Shown: piece after piece, positions 42,493 through 51,583 of the stretch
Layout of the letters: every line of letters starts with the position of its first letter
Numbering within the stretch: the stretch's first letter is position 1
Assembly (NCBI GenBank): GCA_964643075.1
Contig: CAZXQO010000011.1
Span: forward strand, 32,260-96,259
DNA length: 64,000 nt
Direction of reading: 5' to 3'
DNA from: Desulfocucumis sp964643075
GTDB lineage: Bacteria > Bacillota > Desulfotomaculia > Desulfotomaculales > Desulfocucumaceae
Translations under genes and position numbers: made by a program
The notes under the pieces: generated by a model
Told to the model about the DNA's origin: nothing
The model's input: the letters and a program-made list of their open reading frames with translations, nothing else
Databases searched by the model: none

Positions 42493-43568
42493 TTAATAAA
42501 AAGCAAGATAATTAACAAAATTTTTATACTTTTCATCATGAGCCATGCACATTTGCAATAACTGGGAATCGTTAAAGCTTTTACCCAAAAACATTCTTAT
42601 CTCTTCAGGCCAAAATAAATCAAAAAGCCTTTGAAATTTCTGCACCGGTGTGTCAAAATTAACACAGACCAACTGAATACCTTTTTGGGTCTTCAGTTGG
42701 ATCTCGCAACGAGTGTGGAAAAGGCTGTGAACCATTTCGCCATGGGTGAAGCCTTCTTCATCACTCGTTTTTTCTTGATTTGCTTGCCATTGAGCATAAC
42801 TAACCAAGGTTTCGGCAGTAAACAACAGTTCGAGGTGGGCGTGGTTATGAACTTCCGTTGTGGAGTGGCAATTGTTCATTCCCAACTCTTGCTTGGCCAC
42901 CCGGAAAAAGACTTCAATCCGCCAGCGCGCCCCAAACATGAATTTTTAAACTATGGTCGTAAAGCCAGCAAAGAAAAGAAAGCATTTTCCCATACGGATG
43001 AATGACTTGAGTATCATCAAGATTAATGCTGTCACCTTCTTGTAATCTGGTGTCTTGTTCTTCCTGCAGGCGTTCAACACGTTTTTGCCCGAATAGCGGC
43101 CAATTGTAATCAGTCGTTAAAAAACGGCTCAAGGTGGACTGTGTAATTTTTATCGTGCGAAAACATCACATTTAATAGAGCATCTTTGCCGGCAAGTTTC
43201 GCCATCATAGAAACAGAAGAACATTGGGCAATCAGGCCGATGATATACAAAAATGACAACATCCATGTTGGAACGCCGCTTACTTTATAGTTTCCAGCCT
43301 GGGTTAAAAGAAGAGAAAAGTCAAATCGGTCCCATAGTTTCTTTAGTATTGGCGCTCCGGCACATTCCCCTTGGGGAAGGTCACGAAATATTGGTTTTTG
43401 CAATGTTTTCAAGTGAATATCACCCTTAATCGGAAGATATACCAGTAAAAAAATGGTATTCATCGCGATTATGGGGCGATTTTTCATTTGCCAAGGGGTT
43501 TTCTGTAATTTGTAAAACTTTTTTATTTTATCGACTTGCCATTTATTTACATTAAGTGCATAACTCAT
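42493..43568 (-). mobile_element. Degenerate IS4-family transposase gene
   Basis: Three overlapping pieces in different frames restore parts of a DDE transposase: an N-terminal part (43568 to 43110), a part with the first catalytic Asp in LDDTQVIHPYGK (43132 to 42914) and a C-terminal part with the Y/R-E-K-type block GARWRIEVFFRVAKQELG (42939 to 42493). A frameshift lies near 43120. The region with the second Asp is deleted near 42940. It cannot be active. Terminal inverted repeats could not be identified with confidence. Confidence 0.8.
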
Positions 43569-44340
43569 GTTTTCATAATATATATAGACATATTTTACTA
43601 TAAATGTTTTAATAATTCTGCTTTGTCATATATTATCATTATACTTGCATTGGCTCAAGAAAAATCTTGCGACAAAATATAATAAATTCCGATTAGACAT
43701 TCATGCCGCTGTTGCGGCACCAATAAGAATTTTCAGATTAGTTCTCTATCTCCGCAAAGCCTCGCCAAGAATTATAAACTGCCTATTGCAGGCTATTTTC
43801 AATATAAAGAGGCAAACGCTGCTCACAAACCTAACCATCTGGCCCCAAATTACCCCCAAGTAAAAATCACCTGCCATTTAAAATGCACAGCTTGGACTAG
43901 CCCTGACAAAAACTCTTCCGCTTCTTGTTTTACCCAAAAGTCAACTATACAATTCGAGTTGGAATAACTGGCTAATAATTCGGGTGGTATTTTTTACATT
44001 TTGACATTGACTGTCTCTATATATAAAAGACTCTTTATTCACTAAAATGGTTGCACTAGATTTATCAAAAAATATCAGAAATAATGTCTTATTTTGTTGT
44101 CTCAAAATTGAATTGCATTAATAGATTATATTTTAATGTTTCATGTCTGTCATATTTGTCGGATATCAGATAATTTAAAGGAAAAGCTGGCTACTTAAAT
44201 TCTTCACGCAAACGAAGTTAAACAAACATAAATAGTAATACTCTTACCATACAGACCTGTTGGAACTATCGACTAATTTTTTCCGGAATGTAACTCTTAA
44301 AGCCCTCCGAAAGTACCGGCAGAGAGTAACCACTGAAGAG
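43569..44340. other. AT-rich stretch without a credible gene
   Basis: In 770 bases I see only short frames without ribosome sites (the longest, 43645-43863 plus, is low-complexity and basic). It lies upstream of the transposase remnant and may be scarred mobile DNA. Confidence 0.4.
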
Positions 44341-44895
44341 TCAGACATGTACGCCATTAATAACAATTACCGGTTCCGGCAATGCTTTGTCCAATGAAAG
44401 ACCGCTCACCGGTTTTTCCATGATAGTCCAGGCCTTTGCACCGGTAAACGGTCCTTGCCGGGCTTTTTTGCTCTCCACAGCGATTACTTTTTCCGCAGCT
44501 TCGGGCTTTACCTCCGTGACAACTTCGGGCGCAGCGCCACAGTTGCTTCCGGTGATATGTTTTTCTACTTTGTCTTTCACTTCACCCCCCTGCCCTTCTC
44601 CCTGCTCCGGCGGATTCTCTCCTGCCTGAGGATGACGTGGGGCGTGAACGATGGTTATGCTGTTTAAAATCATTTCACACTCAGCTTTAAGTTGCCCGTT
44701 TTCAAAAGTCCTTCGGCGTATTTCCACCCTGGGTATAATGGCGGAGACCTCGGCGGGCACTTTTAAGGTGCTGCGCCTGACCATTTTCATGACCACGCCC
44801 TCAATCTCTATCACCACTTCGTCTACCTGCAAGTCCTCCCCCCCGCATTTGTTGCGTAATGGAGGAATTGGGCAGGGTGGAGTAAAAGGCAACAT
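44341..44895 (-). CDS. Hypothetical protein with basic/acidic linker, 184 aa
   Basis: AGAGGTG precedes the ATG. The N-terminal half (20-80) has regular beta-strands (VDEVVIEIEGVVMKMV, RVEIRRRTFENGQL). A proline/glycine/glutamate-rich linker (85-105) leads to a charged tail. Two cysteines near the start (PCPIPP, NKCGG). No signal peptide and no recognised family. It is a single-gene unit beside cysK. Confidence 0.5.
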   Translation of the reverse strand: MLPFTPPCPIPPLRNKCGGEDLQVDEVVIEIEGVVMKMVRRSTLKVPAEVSAIIPRVEIRRRTFENGQLKAECEMILNSITIVHAPRHPQAGENPPEQGEGQGGEVKDKVEKHITGSNCGAAPEVVTEVKPEAAEKVIAVESKKARQGPFTGAKAWTIMEKPVSGLSLDKALPEPVIVINGVHV

Positions 44896-45001
44896 TATAA
44901 AACACCTCTTTACCCCATGTTATTGGCAGGGGCAAAGTTCAGTTACAAAATGTCAGAATAGTTCCATACCTGAAACGCTATATAAGTTAATATGGAAATA
45001 T

Positions 45002-45925
45002 TTATTCCGTGAATACCGGGATGCTCAGGTACCGCTCCCCGGTATCCACCAGTACTGTTACCACTGTTTTTCCGGGACCCAGTTTCCTGCCCACCTGTAC
45101 TGCGGCAAAGGCCACCGCGCCGCTAGAGATGCCCGCCAGTATACCCTCTTCCCTGGCCAGGCGGCGGGTCATCCGGTAGGCATCTTCATCTGTTACGGAT
45201 ATTGGAGCGTCTACCAGAGACATATCCAGGTTGTCCGGCACAAAGCCGTCCCCTATACCCTGCAGTCCGTGTTGGCCTGGTTTGCCCCCGGCAATAACCG
45301 CTGAATTGGCTGGTTCCACGGCATATACCTGCATATTCGGATACATTTTTTTCAACACCCTGGCCACACCGCTAAGGGTGCCTCCGGTGCCGACCCCCGC
45401 CACCAGCGCATCCACCGGTCTTCCCACCTGCTCCGCTATTTCAACCGCCGTGGTCTTTTCATGAAATGCAGGATTGGCCGGATTGGCAAACTGGTCCGGC
45501 ATCCATGCCCCGGGAAGGGAGGACACTATTTCCCGAGCTTTTTTAACCGCACCCTCAACATTCTCTGCAGCCGGTGTAATGATCATTTCCGCTCCGTAAG
45601 CCAGGACCAACTGCCTTCTTTCCTTGCTCATGGTCTCCGGCATCACCACTATTACCCGGTATCCCCTGACCGCCCCCACCATGGCCAGTGCTATGCCCTG
45701 GTTGCCACTGGTGGGCTCCACGATAACGGAATCTTTTTTTATCAGGCCTTCCCTTTCCGCCTCCAGCAACATACCGTATGCTGCCCTGGCCTTGGCGCTG
45801 CCACCGGGGTTGAACATTTCCAGCTTGGCCAGTATTTCCGCCGGGCAATCGTCATTAACTCTGTTTAATCTTACCATCGGAGTGCTGCCAATTGCTTCAA
45901 GAATATTGGATATGACGCCAGACAA
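45002..45925 (-). CDS. cysK: Cysteine synthase (O-acetylserine sulfhydrylase)
   Basis: This PLP enzyme makes cysteine from O-acetylserine and sulfide. Lys45 in NPGGSAKAR is the PLP lysine, and SGNQG (69-73) and GVGTGGTLSGV hold the substrate and the phosphate. The usual GGSVKDR is GGSAKAR here, a small departure next to the PLP lysine. The length of 307 aa is normal. TTG start after GGGGAGG. No cysE is adjacent. Confidence 0.92.
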   Translation of the reverse strand: MSGVISNILEAIGSTPMVRLNRVNDDCPAEILAKLEMFNPGGSAKARAAYGMLLEAEREGLIKKDSVIVEPTSGNQGIALAMVGAVRGYRVIVVMPETMSKERRQLVLAYGAEMIITPAAENVEGAVKKAREIVSSLPGAWMPDQFANPANPAFHEKTTAVEIAEQVGRPVDALVAGVGTGGTLSGVARVLKKMYPNMQVYAVEPANSAVIAGGKPGQHGLQGIGDGFVPDNLDMSLVDAPISVTDEDAYRMTRRLAREEGILAGISSGAVAFAAVQVGRKLGPGKTVVTVLVDTGERYLSIPVFTE

Positions 45926-46190
45926 GTTTTTATCCTCCCCTTGTTAAATTCTGGCCTTAGAACAATTTGATTTTCGACATGTCAAGTACTTTTCCTGGGA
46001 ATACAATACAATAACTTGTCCAGGAAAAATAATATTGAATTTTTTTGTTAATATGTTTACAATATTCTCAGGAAGGTATTTTTTATAAATATTTATCCAT
46101 TCGCACCGTAATCGCAATGACAGCAACCAATGACGCCATGGACCGGTTCTTCAGCATTCATTTCAAATACACGCCAAGGGGGAATGAAAA

Positions 46191-46559
46191 ATGATCTGCC
46201 ACCGCTGCAAGGAAGAAATAGCCCCGGATGACGACACCTTTGATTACTACGGCAAAACACTGTGCGAGGACTGCTACATAGGGGCCGTCCAGCCCCCCAA
46301 AACCTGTGATCCGACCGCGGTTTCCAGCGCCATGTCCACCAGAGCAATGCTGGGCCATTCTGGTACCCAGGGACTAACCCCGCTCCAAAAGAGGATTTAC
46401 GAATTTATTAAGGAGAAGGGTAAGGTCACCCGGGAAGAGATACAAAGCAATTTTGACCTGCCACCATGGGAACTGGAAAAACAGTTTGCCATATTGCGGC
46501 ACTGTGAATTAGTCCGGGGCTTCAAAGAAGAAAACAACATATTCATAACCCTGATGTAA
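46191..46559 (+). CDS. Zinc-finger/winged-helix protein, 122 aa
   Basis: The N-terminal treble-clef-like knuckle has Cys3/Cys6 and Cys25/Cys28 (CHRC ... CEDC). The C-terminal half (60-122) looks like a winged helix (PLQKRIYEFIKEKGKVTREEIQSNFDLPPWELEKQFAILRHCELV). It is probably a DNA-binding or sensor protein of unknown target. AAGGGGGAAT precedes ATG 46191, and a terminator follows. Confidence 0.7.
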   Translation: MICHRCKEEIAPDDDTFDYYGKTLCEDCYIGAVQPPKTCDPTAVSSAMSTRAMLGHSGTQGLTPLQKRIYEFIKEKGKVTREEIQSNFDLPPWELEKQFAILRHCELVRGFKEENNIFITLM

Positions 46560-46569
46560 GGCGCTCCTC

Positions 46570-46601
46570 GGGGCCGGGAAAATTTTCCCGGCTTTTTTTA
46601 C
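46570..46601 (+). terminator. Rho-independent terminator
   Basis: GCCGGGAAAA and TTTTCCCGGC form a perfect stem followed by seven T. Confidence 0.85.
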
Positions 46602-46622
46602 GCCCTTATATTATTTTACTTT

Positions 46623-46763
46623 AGTTGGGGACATTCCTCTGCCCCCCCAGAGCCAGGCATAAGTTGGGGACATTCCTCCGGCCCTATAGTCGGGCTCCAA
46701 ATGGAGGTGTGTCCCCTGACCTTTTTGAGGTGTGTCCCCTTTCCTTTGCAGAGAGGTGTGTCC
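46623..46763 (-). repeat. Repeat family A, multi-unit copy
   Basis: In this orientation TTGGGGACATTCCTC occurs twice and GGTGTGTCCCC three times. It makes up most of the gap between the zinc-finger gene and the LytTR gene. Confidence 0.75.
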
Positions 46764-46881
46764 CCTTTCTTCAAAATAAAGGATTTACAATTTTACTGTC
46801 GAAAAGCTACCCAATTGGTAATTTTAACCTATGCAGTAAGTTACTCCCCCTAAAAAAAATATCTACGAGGAGGTATAGAAT

Positions 46882-47634
46882 TTGCGTTATAATGCCGCAA
46901 TTATAGATGACAACGTTGTTTTTGCTGACTTTCTGCTATCCGTACTGAAAAAATCGACCCTGGCGGAAAAAATTAGCGTTTTCAATTCAGCCGAAGATTT
47001 TTTATACTCCTGGCAAAATCAATATAATCTCCTGTTCGTTGACATAGGGCTGCCTGAGAAAAGCGGCATTGAATTGGTTAAAACCGTTAACAAACTGCCG
47101 TACGATATACAAACCGTATTTATAACGGCTCACCCGGAATTTGCGGCTGAGGCCATGCAATTAAATGTTTGCGGTTATTTATTAAAACCGGTAAGCGAAG
47201 AAAATATTCTTAGCACCCTGTATAATATCCAAAATAATAATTTGTCTGGCATTAATACCCTACAACAGACCGTCAGGGAAAACAAAAAACTGATGTTCCA
47301 AAAGAATGGACTCATAAAGGTTATACCGCAAAAAGATATAATTTTCATAGAAAAACTGGGCAAGAACTGCGTTATTCATACCGTGGCGGAAAAGGTTCGC
47401 ATGCCGTGCACACTAGAAAGTATGGAAAAAAGCCTGGACAACATTTTATTTTTCAAATCCCACCGCAGCTATATTATTAATATGGATATGATTTCCCGAA
47501 CCGAAAGATGGGCCGACAGGGCTTATAGAATAAGGATGATAAATACCGGGGAGGAGCCCCTTTTAAGCAGGTCCAAAATAAAATCTCTTTTGAAACTTTT
47601 CCGAGGCAGATCAAACCAAAACAGGCAGCCATAA
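46882..47634 (+). CDS. LytTR-family response regulator
   Basis: An N-terminal receiver has IIDDN (acid pocket), Asp54 in FVDIGLPEKSG as the phosphoacceptor, and the conserved Lys in YLLKPVSEE. The C-terminal LytTR DNA-binding domain (about 138-240) has KVIPQKDIIFIEKLGKNCVIH and FFKSHRSYIINM. The start is TTG after GAGGAGGT. No histidine kinase gene is nearby. It lies upstream of the fumarate reductase operon in the same direction and could regulate it; this is inference. Confidence 0.9.
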   Translation: MRYNAAIIDDNVVFADFLLSVLKKSTLAEKISVFNSAEDFLYSWQNQYNLLFVDIGLPEKSGIELVKTVNKLPYDIQTVFITAHPEFAAEAMQLNVCGYLLKPVSEENILSTLYNIQNNNLSGINTLQQTVRENKKLMFQKNGLIKVIPQKDIIFIEKLGKNCVIHTVAEKVRMPCTLESMEKSLDNILFFKSHRSYIINMDMISRTERWADRAYRIRMINTGEEPLLSRSKIKSLLKLFRGRSNQNRQP

Positions 47635-48082
47635 CATACTGTTGACAAAATCAATAAATGTTATAATTGTACGGTAAGGTTATAAACTTTTTATAAAAAC
47701 TTTTATAATTTTTAGAAACATTGTATTCCCCGGTTACATCAAGATTTAATCCTCCTACAGGCTATATTTCAACAAACGCGTTTCCAATTGACCAAGACTA
47801 GCTTCTAATTATTAGACATAGTAGCCCTTGCTCGTATTTGCAAAGATTGCAAGCACATTGGTAAGATAGTCTGCCTGTCTCCTATTCTTCTCAAAAAATT
47901 TAGTCTTTTTAAATAGTAGAATCTCCAAAGACAGCTATTTTTACGTTGGCATAATATTTGCGTTTGTTATTACAGTATCTCTTTTGCTGGTAAAAGGTTT
48001 TATTATTCTATTTTTTCCTGCCCGAGAGCAGGTTCGCTTAGATGTTTTACCAGGAACAAACAAACGTGGAAAGGAGAAAAAG
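47635..48082. other. Leader region of the fumarate reductase operon
   Basis: In 448 bases no gene is visible. A TATAAT at 47662 lies after a TTGACA with poor (14-base) spacing. A better signal is the sigma-54-type match listed separately. Confidence 0.4.
47946..47962 (+). promoter_or_regulatory. Candidate sigma-54 promoter for frdCAB
   Basis: TTGGCATAATATTTGC has the invariant GG and GC ten bases apart, as in the -24/-12 consensus TGGCAC-N5-TTGC. It lies 120 bases upstream of frdC. No enhancer-binding protein gene is seen in the window, so this remains a pattern match. Confidence 0.4.
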
Positions 48083-48727
48083 ATGTTCGTACAAAAAACA
48101 CTTACCCGAAACCCCAAAGCTGAATTGTACTACGATCTGGTTGAGCTTTTCAGCGGATTTTTGCTGGTAGGCTTTCTGTGGACACACATGCTTTTCGTAG
48201 CCACCATCCTGCTGGGATCTGAACTGTTCAACAACCTGTCCGCAGGGCTGGACAAGTATTACCTGTCTTATGTAGGTATACCTTTTATTATTCTTGTAGC
48301 ATTCATGCATATTTTTACCGCCGGCAGGAGGGTTCCCACCCGTTATCAGGAACAGAAAATCATCTGGCGGCATGCCAAAATGCTTAAAGGAACCGACACC
48401 TGGGTATGGGTTTTCCAGGTAATCACCGGTGTATCCATATTTATGCTGGGGGCCATTCACGTATGGGTAGTAGTAAGCGGCTGGCCCATTAGGGACATTA
48501 CCAGCGCCGGGCGAATACATGCCTTCTGGTGGTTTTACGTCATCCTGCTTATTCTGGGTGAATACCATGCCGGATTCGGCATTTACCGCCAGTTTGTCAA
48601 ATGGGGCTGGTTCCCCCGCAAGCCTATCGGTTATATCTCAAAATTAATCACCGTTATAATACTCAGCCTGGGCATTGCCGCCCTCTTTGTCTTCTATGCC
48701 ATGGCCAAAGGAGGCGGTATCGTATGA
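48083..48727 (+). CDS. frdC: Fumarate reductase di-heme cytochrome b subunit
   Basis: Five membrane helices and the heme ligands of the Wolinella-type enzyme are visible: His35, His76, His126 and His162, aligning with His44, His93, His143 and His182 there. Glu160 in GEYHAGFGIYR matches Glu180 of the Wolinella protein, the key residue of the E-pathway for protons. It anchors the complex and passes electrons from menaquinol. ATG 48083 follows GGAAAGGAG; the open frame upstream is not used. Its stop overlaps the frdA start (ATGA). Confidence 0.92.
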   Translation: MFVQKTLTRNPKAELYYDLVELFSGFLLVGFLWTHMLFVATILLGSELFNNLSAGLDKYYLSYVGIPFIILVAFMHIFTAGRRVPTRYQEQKIIWRHAKMLKGTDTWVWVFQVITGVSIFMLGAIHVWVVVSGWPIRDITSAGRIHAFWWFYVILLILGEYHAGFGIYRQFVKWGWFPRKPIGYISKLITVIILSLGIAALFVFYAMAKGGGIV

Positions 48728-50550
48728 GCACATACACTACTCATATAACTGACGTGCTGGTGGTAGGCGCCGGCCTGGCAGGCGAAAGGGCCGCTATCGA
48801 ATCGGCATCTCAGGGTCTGGACGTAATCATGCTTAGCCTCGTTCCCCCGCGGCGTTCCCACAGTACTGCCGCCCAGGGCGGCATGCAGGCTTCACTGGGT
48901 AACAGCGCCATGGGTAAAGGCGACAATACGGATGTTCATTTCGCGGATACAGTAAAAGGATCTGACTGGGGCTGCGAACAGGATGTTGCACGAATTTTTG
49001 TAGAAACCGCCCCCCTGGCAGTAAGACAAATGTCCATGTGGGGTGTACCCTGGAACCGCATAGTGGCAGGCAAGAAAACACTGCCAGACGGCAGGGAAAT
49101 TGAAGACACCAAAGATAAAGAAGGACTGATTACCGCCCGGGATTTCGGCGGCACAGCAAAATGGCGGACATGCTACACCTCTGACGGCGCCGGTCATACC
49201 CTGCAATATGCTATGGACAGCGTGGTAATCAAGCTGGGCATTACGGTACATGACCGCACTGAAGCCATTGCCCTTATTCATGATGGAGAAACCTGTAAGG
49301 GTGTTGTGGCAAGATGCCTGCGCACAGGCGAGCTCAGAATATACCTGGCCAAATCCACGGTGATTGCCACCGGGGGCTACGGCAGGCTTTACGGCGCCTC
49401 CACGAACGCCGTCATAAATGAAGGAAGCGGCATGTGCATCGCTATAAACACGGGCATCGTCCCTCTGGGTAACATGGAAGCGGTACAGTTCCACCCCACA
49501 GGCATGGTTCCGGTATGGATATTGATTACTGAAGGCGCCCGGGGTGACGGTGGCTACCTGCTAGACAAGAACAACTATCGTTTTATGCCAGACTACGAGC
49601 CCAAAAAGAAAGAACTGGCCTCAAGGGACGTGGTGTCACGCCGGATGATTCAGCATATACGGAAGGGCTTCGGAGTTGACAGTCCCTATGGACCGCACCT
49701 ATGGCTGGACATACGCCATCTGGGTGCCAAGCACATCAATACAAACCTGAGAGAAATTGCCAATATATGCAAAAACTTTAACGGCATTGATCCTGTCAAT
49801 GCTCTAATCCCCGTTCGACCCACCCAGCACTACAGCATGGGCGGCGTTAGAACCAATAAGGACGGCTATGTATATGGGCTGAAAGGACTTTTTGCCTTAG
49901 GTGAATCAGCCTGCTGGGACCTGCACGGTTTTAACCGCCTGGGCGGCAACTCTCTGGCGGAAACAATTGTCAGCGGCATGGTGGTAGGTAAAAAGATTGC
50001 CGAATATACGCTGGGAGCCAGCCTCGACTATACTTACTCCCAGGTAATGGGATTTGTTAAACAGCAGGAAGAACGCATTAGTAACCTAATTGCCGGTAAG
50101 CAAGGCAAAGAAAACATATACGCTATCAGGAGGGAAATGGAACAAACTCTGATGGATTATGTTGGCATCTTCCGCAATGGGCCCGACCTGCAAAAGGCCG
50201 TGGATAAGCTACAGGAGCTTTACAGGCGTTCGCTGAAAATATGCCTCCGCTCGGATGGCAAATGGGCTAACCCGGAACTTGCCACTGCCCTGCGTTTACC
50301 CGGCATGCTGAAACTGGCTCTCTGCATCTCCTACGGAGCGCTGAATCGCACTGAAAGCAGGGGCAGCCACGCTCGAGAAGATTATCCCAAGCGGGATGAT
50401 GCGAACTGGCTGAAGAGAACACTGGCCTACTGGTCTGAAGGTAGCGACTTGCCAACACTTAAGTACGAGCCAGTCACAATCACGGAATCACCGCCCGGCG
50501 ACCGCGGTTATGGAGAATCCTCCGCTTCATCCGCCGGCGACAAAAAATAA
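48724..50550 (+). CDS. frdA: Fumarate reductase/succinate dehydrogenase flavoprotein subunit
   Basis: FAD site VVGAGLAGERAA at the start, HSTAAQGGMQASLGN carrying the His for covalent FAD, and the catalytic region HPTGMVP ... RRMIQHI ... QHYSMGGVRTN. The VKGSDWGCEQDVAR segment closely resembles Wolinella FrdA. At 608 aa it is somewhat shorter than that protein (about 656). ATG 48724 is chosen by the overlap with the frdC stop and by homology. It reduces fumarate or oxidises succinate on the cytoplasmic side. Confidence 0.93.
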   Translation: MSTYTTHITDVLVVGAGLAGERAAIESASQGLDVIMLSLVPPRRSHSTAAQGGMQASLGNSAMGKGDNTDVHFADTVKGSDWGCEQDVARIFVETAPLAVRQMSMWGVPWNRIVAGKKTLPDGREIEDTKDKEGLITARDFGGTAKWRTCYTSDGAGHTLQYAMDSVVIKLGITVHDRTEAIALIHDGETCKGVVARCLRTGELRIYLAKSTVIATGGYGRLYGASTNAVINEGSGMCIAINTGIVPLGNMEAVQFHPTGMVPVWILITEGARGDGGYLLDKNNYRFMPDYEPKKKELASRDVVSRRMIQHIRKGFGVDSPYGPHLWLDIRHLGAKHINTNLREIANICKNFNGIDPVNALIPVRPTQHYSMGGVRTNKDGYVYGLKGLFALGESACWDLHGFNRLGGNSLAETIVSGMVVGKKIAEYTLGASLDYTYSQVMGFVKQQEERISNLIAGKQGKENIYAIRREMEQTLMDYVGIFRNGPDLQKAVDKLQELYRRSLKICLRSDGKWANPELATALRLPGMLKLALCISYGALNRTESRGSHAREDYPKRDDANWLKRTLAYWSEGSDLPTLKYEPVTITESPPGDRGYGESSASSAGDKK

Positions 50551-50568
50551 AACCAGGAGGAGGGCAAA

Positions 50569-51318
50569 ATGAGTAAACGCAAGTTAACCTTTAGCATATT
50601 CAGGTACAAACCTCAGGAACCTGATGCCAAACCACGCATGCAGACATACCAGCTTGAGGAAGAAATGGGTATGACCATCTTTGTGGCACTGGGCAGAATC
50701 AGAGAAGATCAGGACCCTTCACTGATGTTTGACTTTGTATGCCGGGCTGCTATCTGCGGTTCATGCGCCATGATCATTAACGGTAAGCCGAAACTGGCCT
50801 GTAAAACACTGACCAGGGACCTGCCGTCCACCATAACCCTGATGCCACTGCCGGTCTTCAAACTAATCGGAGACCTTTCAGTAGATACGGGAACATGGTT
50901 TAGACACATGTCCCTGAAAACAGAATCATGGGTCCATACCAGTAAAACATTTGATCCCAAAGCCATTGAAGAAAGAATGGACAATGAAACTGCGTTGGAG
51001 ATATATGAGGCCGAAAGGTGCATAGAATGCGGCTGCTGCATCGCGGGATGCGCCACCGCCAATATCAGGGAGGACTTCCTGGGTGCGGCAGGCATCAACA
51101 GGGTGGGCAGATTCATGGTGGATCCCCGGGACGAGCGCACCGGTGATGATTATTTTGAAGTAATCGGTAGCGACGAGGGCACCTTCGGCTGCATGGCACT
51201 GATGGCCTGCGACGATAACTGCCCCATGCAATTGCCTCTCCAGATGCAACTGGCCTTTGTACGGCGGAAGATTGCCCAGGCTGGACTCAAAGCGAAGACA
51301 AAAGTTGTGGCTCTTTAA
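50569..51318 (+). CDS. frdB: Fumarate reductase/succinate dehydrogenase iron-sulfur subunit
   Basis: Three clusters are supported: CRAAICGSC plus a later Cys (LAC) for [2Fe-2S], CIECGCC-IAGC for [4Fe-4S], and CMALMACDDNCP for [3Fe-4S]. SVDTGTWFRHMS and the DPRDERTGDDYFE stretch match the Wolinella-type subunit. GGAGGAGGG precedes ATG 50569. It transfers electrons between the flavin and the heme subunit. A terminator follows. Confidence 0.93.
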   Translation: MSKRKLTFSIFRYKPQEPDAKPRMQTYQLEEEMGMTIFVALGRIREDQDPSLMFDFVCRAAICGSCAMIINGKPKLACKTLTRDLPSTITLMPLPVFKLIGDLSVDTGTWFRHMSLKTESWVHTSKTFDPKAIEERMDNETALEIYEAERCIECGCCIAGCATANIREDFLGAAGINRVGRFMVDPRDERTGDDYFEVIGSDEGTFGCMALMACDDNCPMQLPLQMQLAFVRRKIAQAGLKAKTKVVAL

Positions 51319-51326
51319 TTAAAATA

Positions 51327-51361
51327 GAAATAAGCCCGGTTTTTTCCGGGCTTATTTCTAT
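51327..51361 (+). terminator. Terminator of the frdCAB operon
   Basis: AAATAAGCCCGG and CCGGGCTTATTT pair around TTTTTT, followed by CTATAA. It is a strong symmetric stem. Confidence 0.75.
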
Positions 51362-51450
51362 AATATAAGTCTGTAGTCCTACTAATAAGAGAATGCTATC
51401 TTATTTACATAGTTACTACATTACCAATATTATAATATAAAAGTATATTT

Positions 51451-51555
51451 CAGCAAAACTTCCGAAAGGAAGCGACGCAAAGCTAGAGGGTCTAAGGGCG
51501 GTAAAAACGCCTAAGACAGCCAGTTGCCCCGCATCACGGGTTCCCGCAACAGGCC
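51451..51555 (+). ncRNA. Cyclic di-GMP-I (GEMM-I) riboswitch
   Basis: The aptamer blocks are in order: CAGCAAAACTTCCGAAAGGA (GNRA tetraloop stem), AGCGACGCAAAGC, GGGTCTAAGGGCGGTAA (receptor stem), GCCTAAGACAGCCAGTTGCC. Downstream, GTTGC and GCAAC form a further hairpin, and CCCTCTA can pair with the aptamer's TAGAGGG, a plausible switch. It ends about 30 bases before the start codon of the pseudo-receiver gene. Confidence 0.9.
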
Positions 51556-51583
51556 CTCTATGCTTTTAATAGGGGGGTTATTT

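Noticed and set aside
43645..43863. Basic 72-residue open frame in the AT-rich stretch
   Set aside because: No ribosome site and no recognisable family; likely chance.
47642..47667. TTGACA ... TATAAT promoter-like pair after the LytTR gene
   Set aside because: The spacing is 14 bases, too short for a normal housekeeping promoter.
48601..48723. Upstream extension of frdA
   Set aside because: It overlaps the frdC coding region in another frame; the ATGA overlap at 48724 is the natural start.
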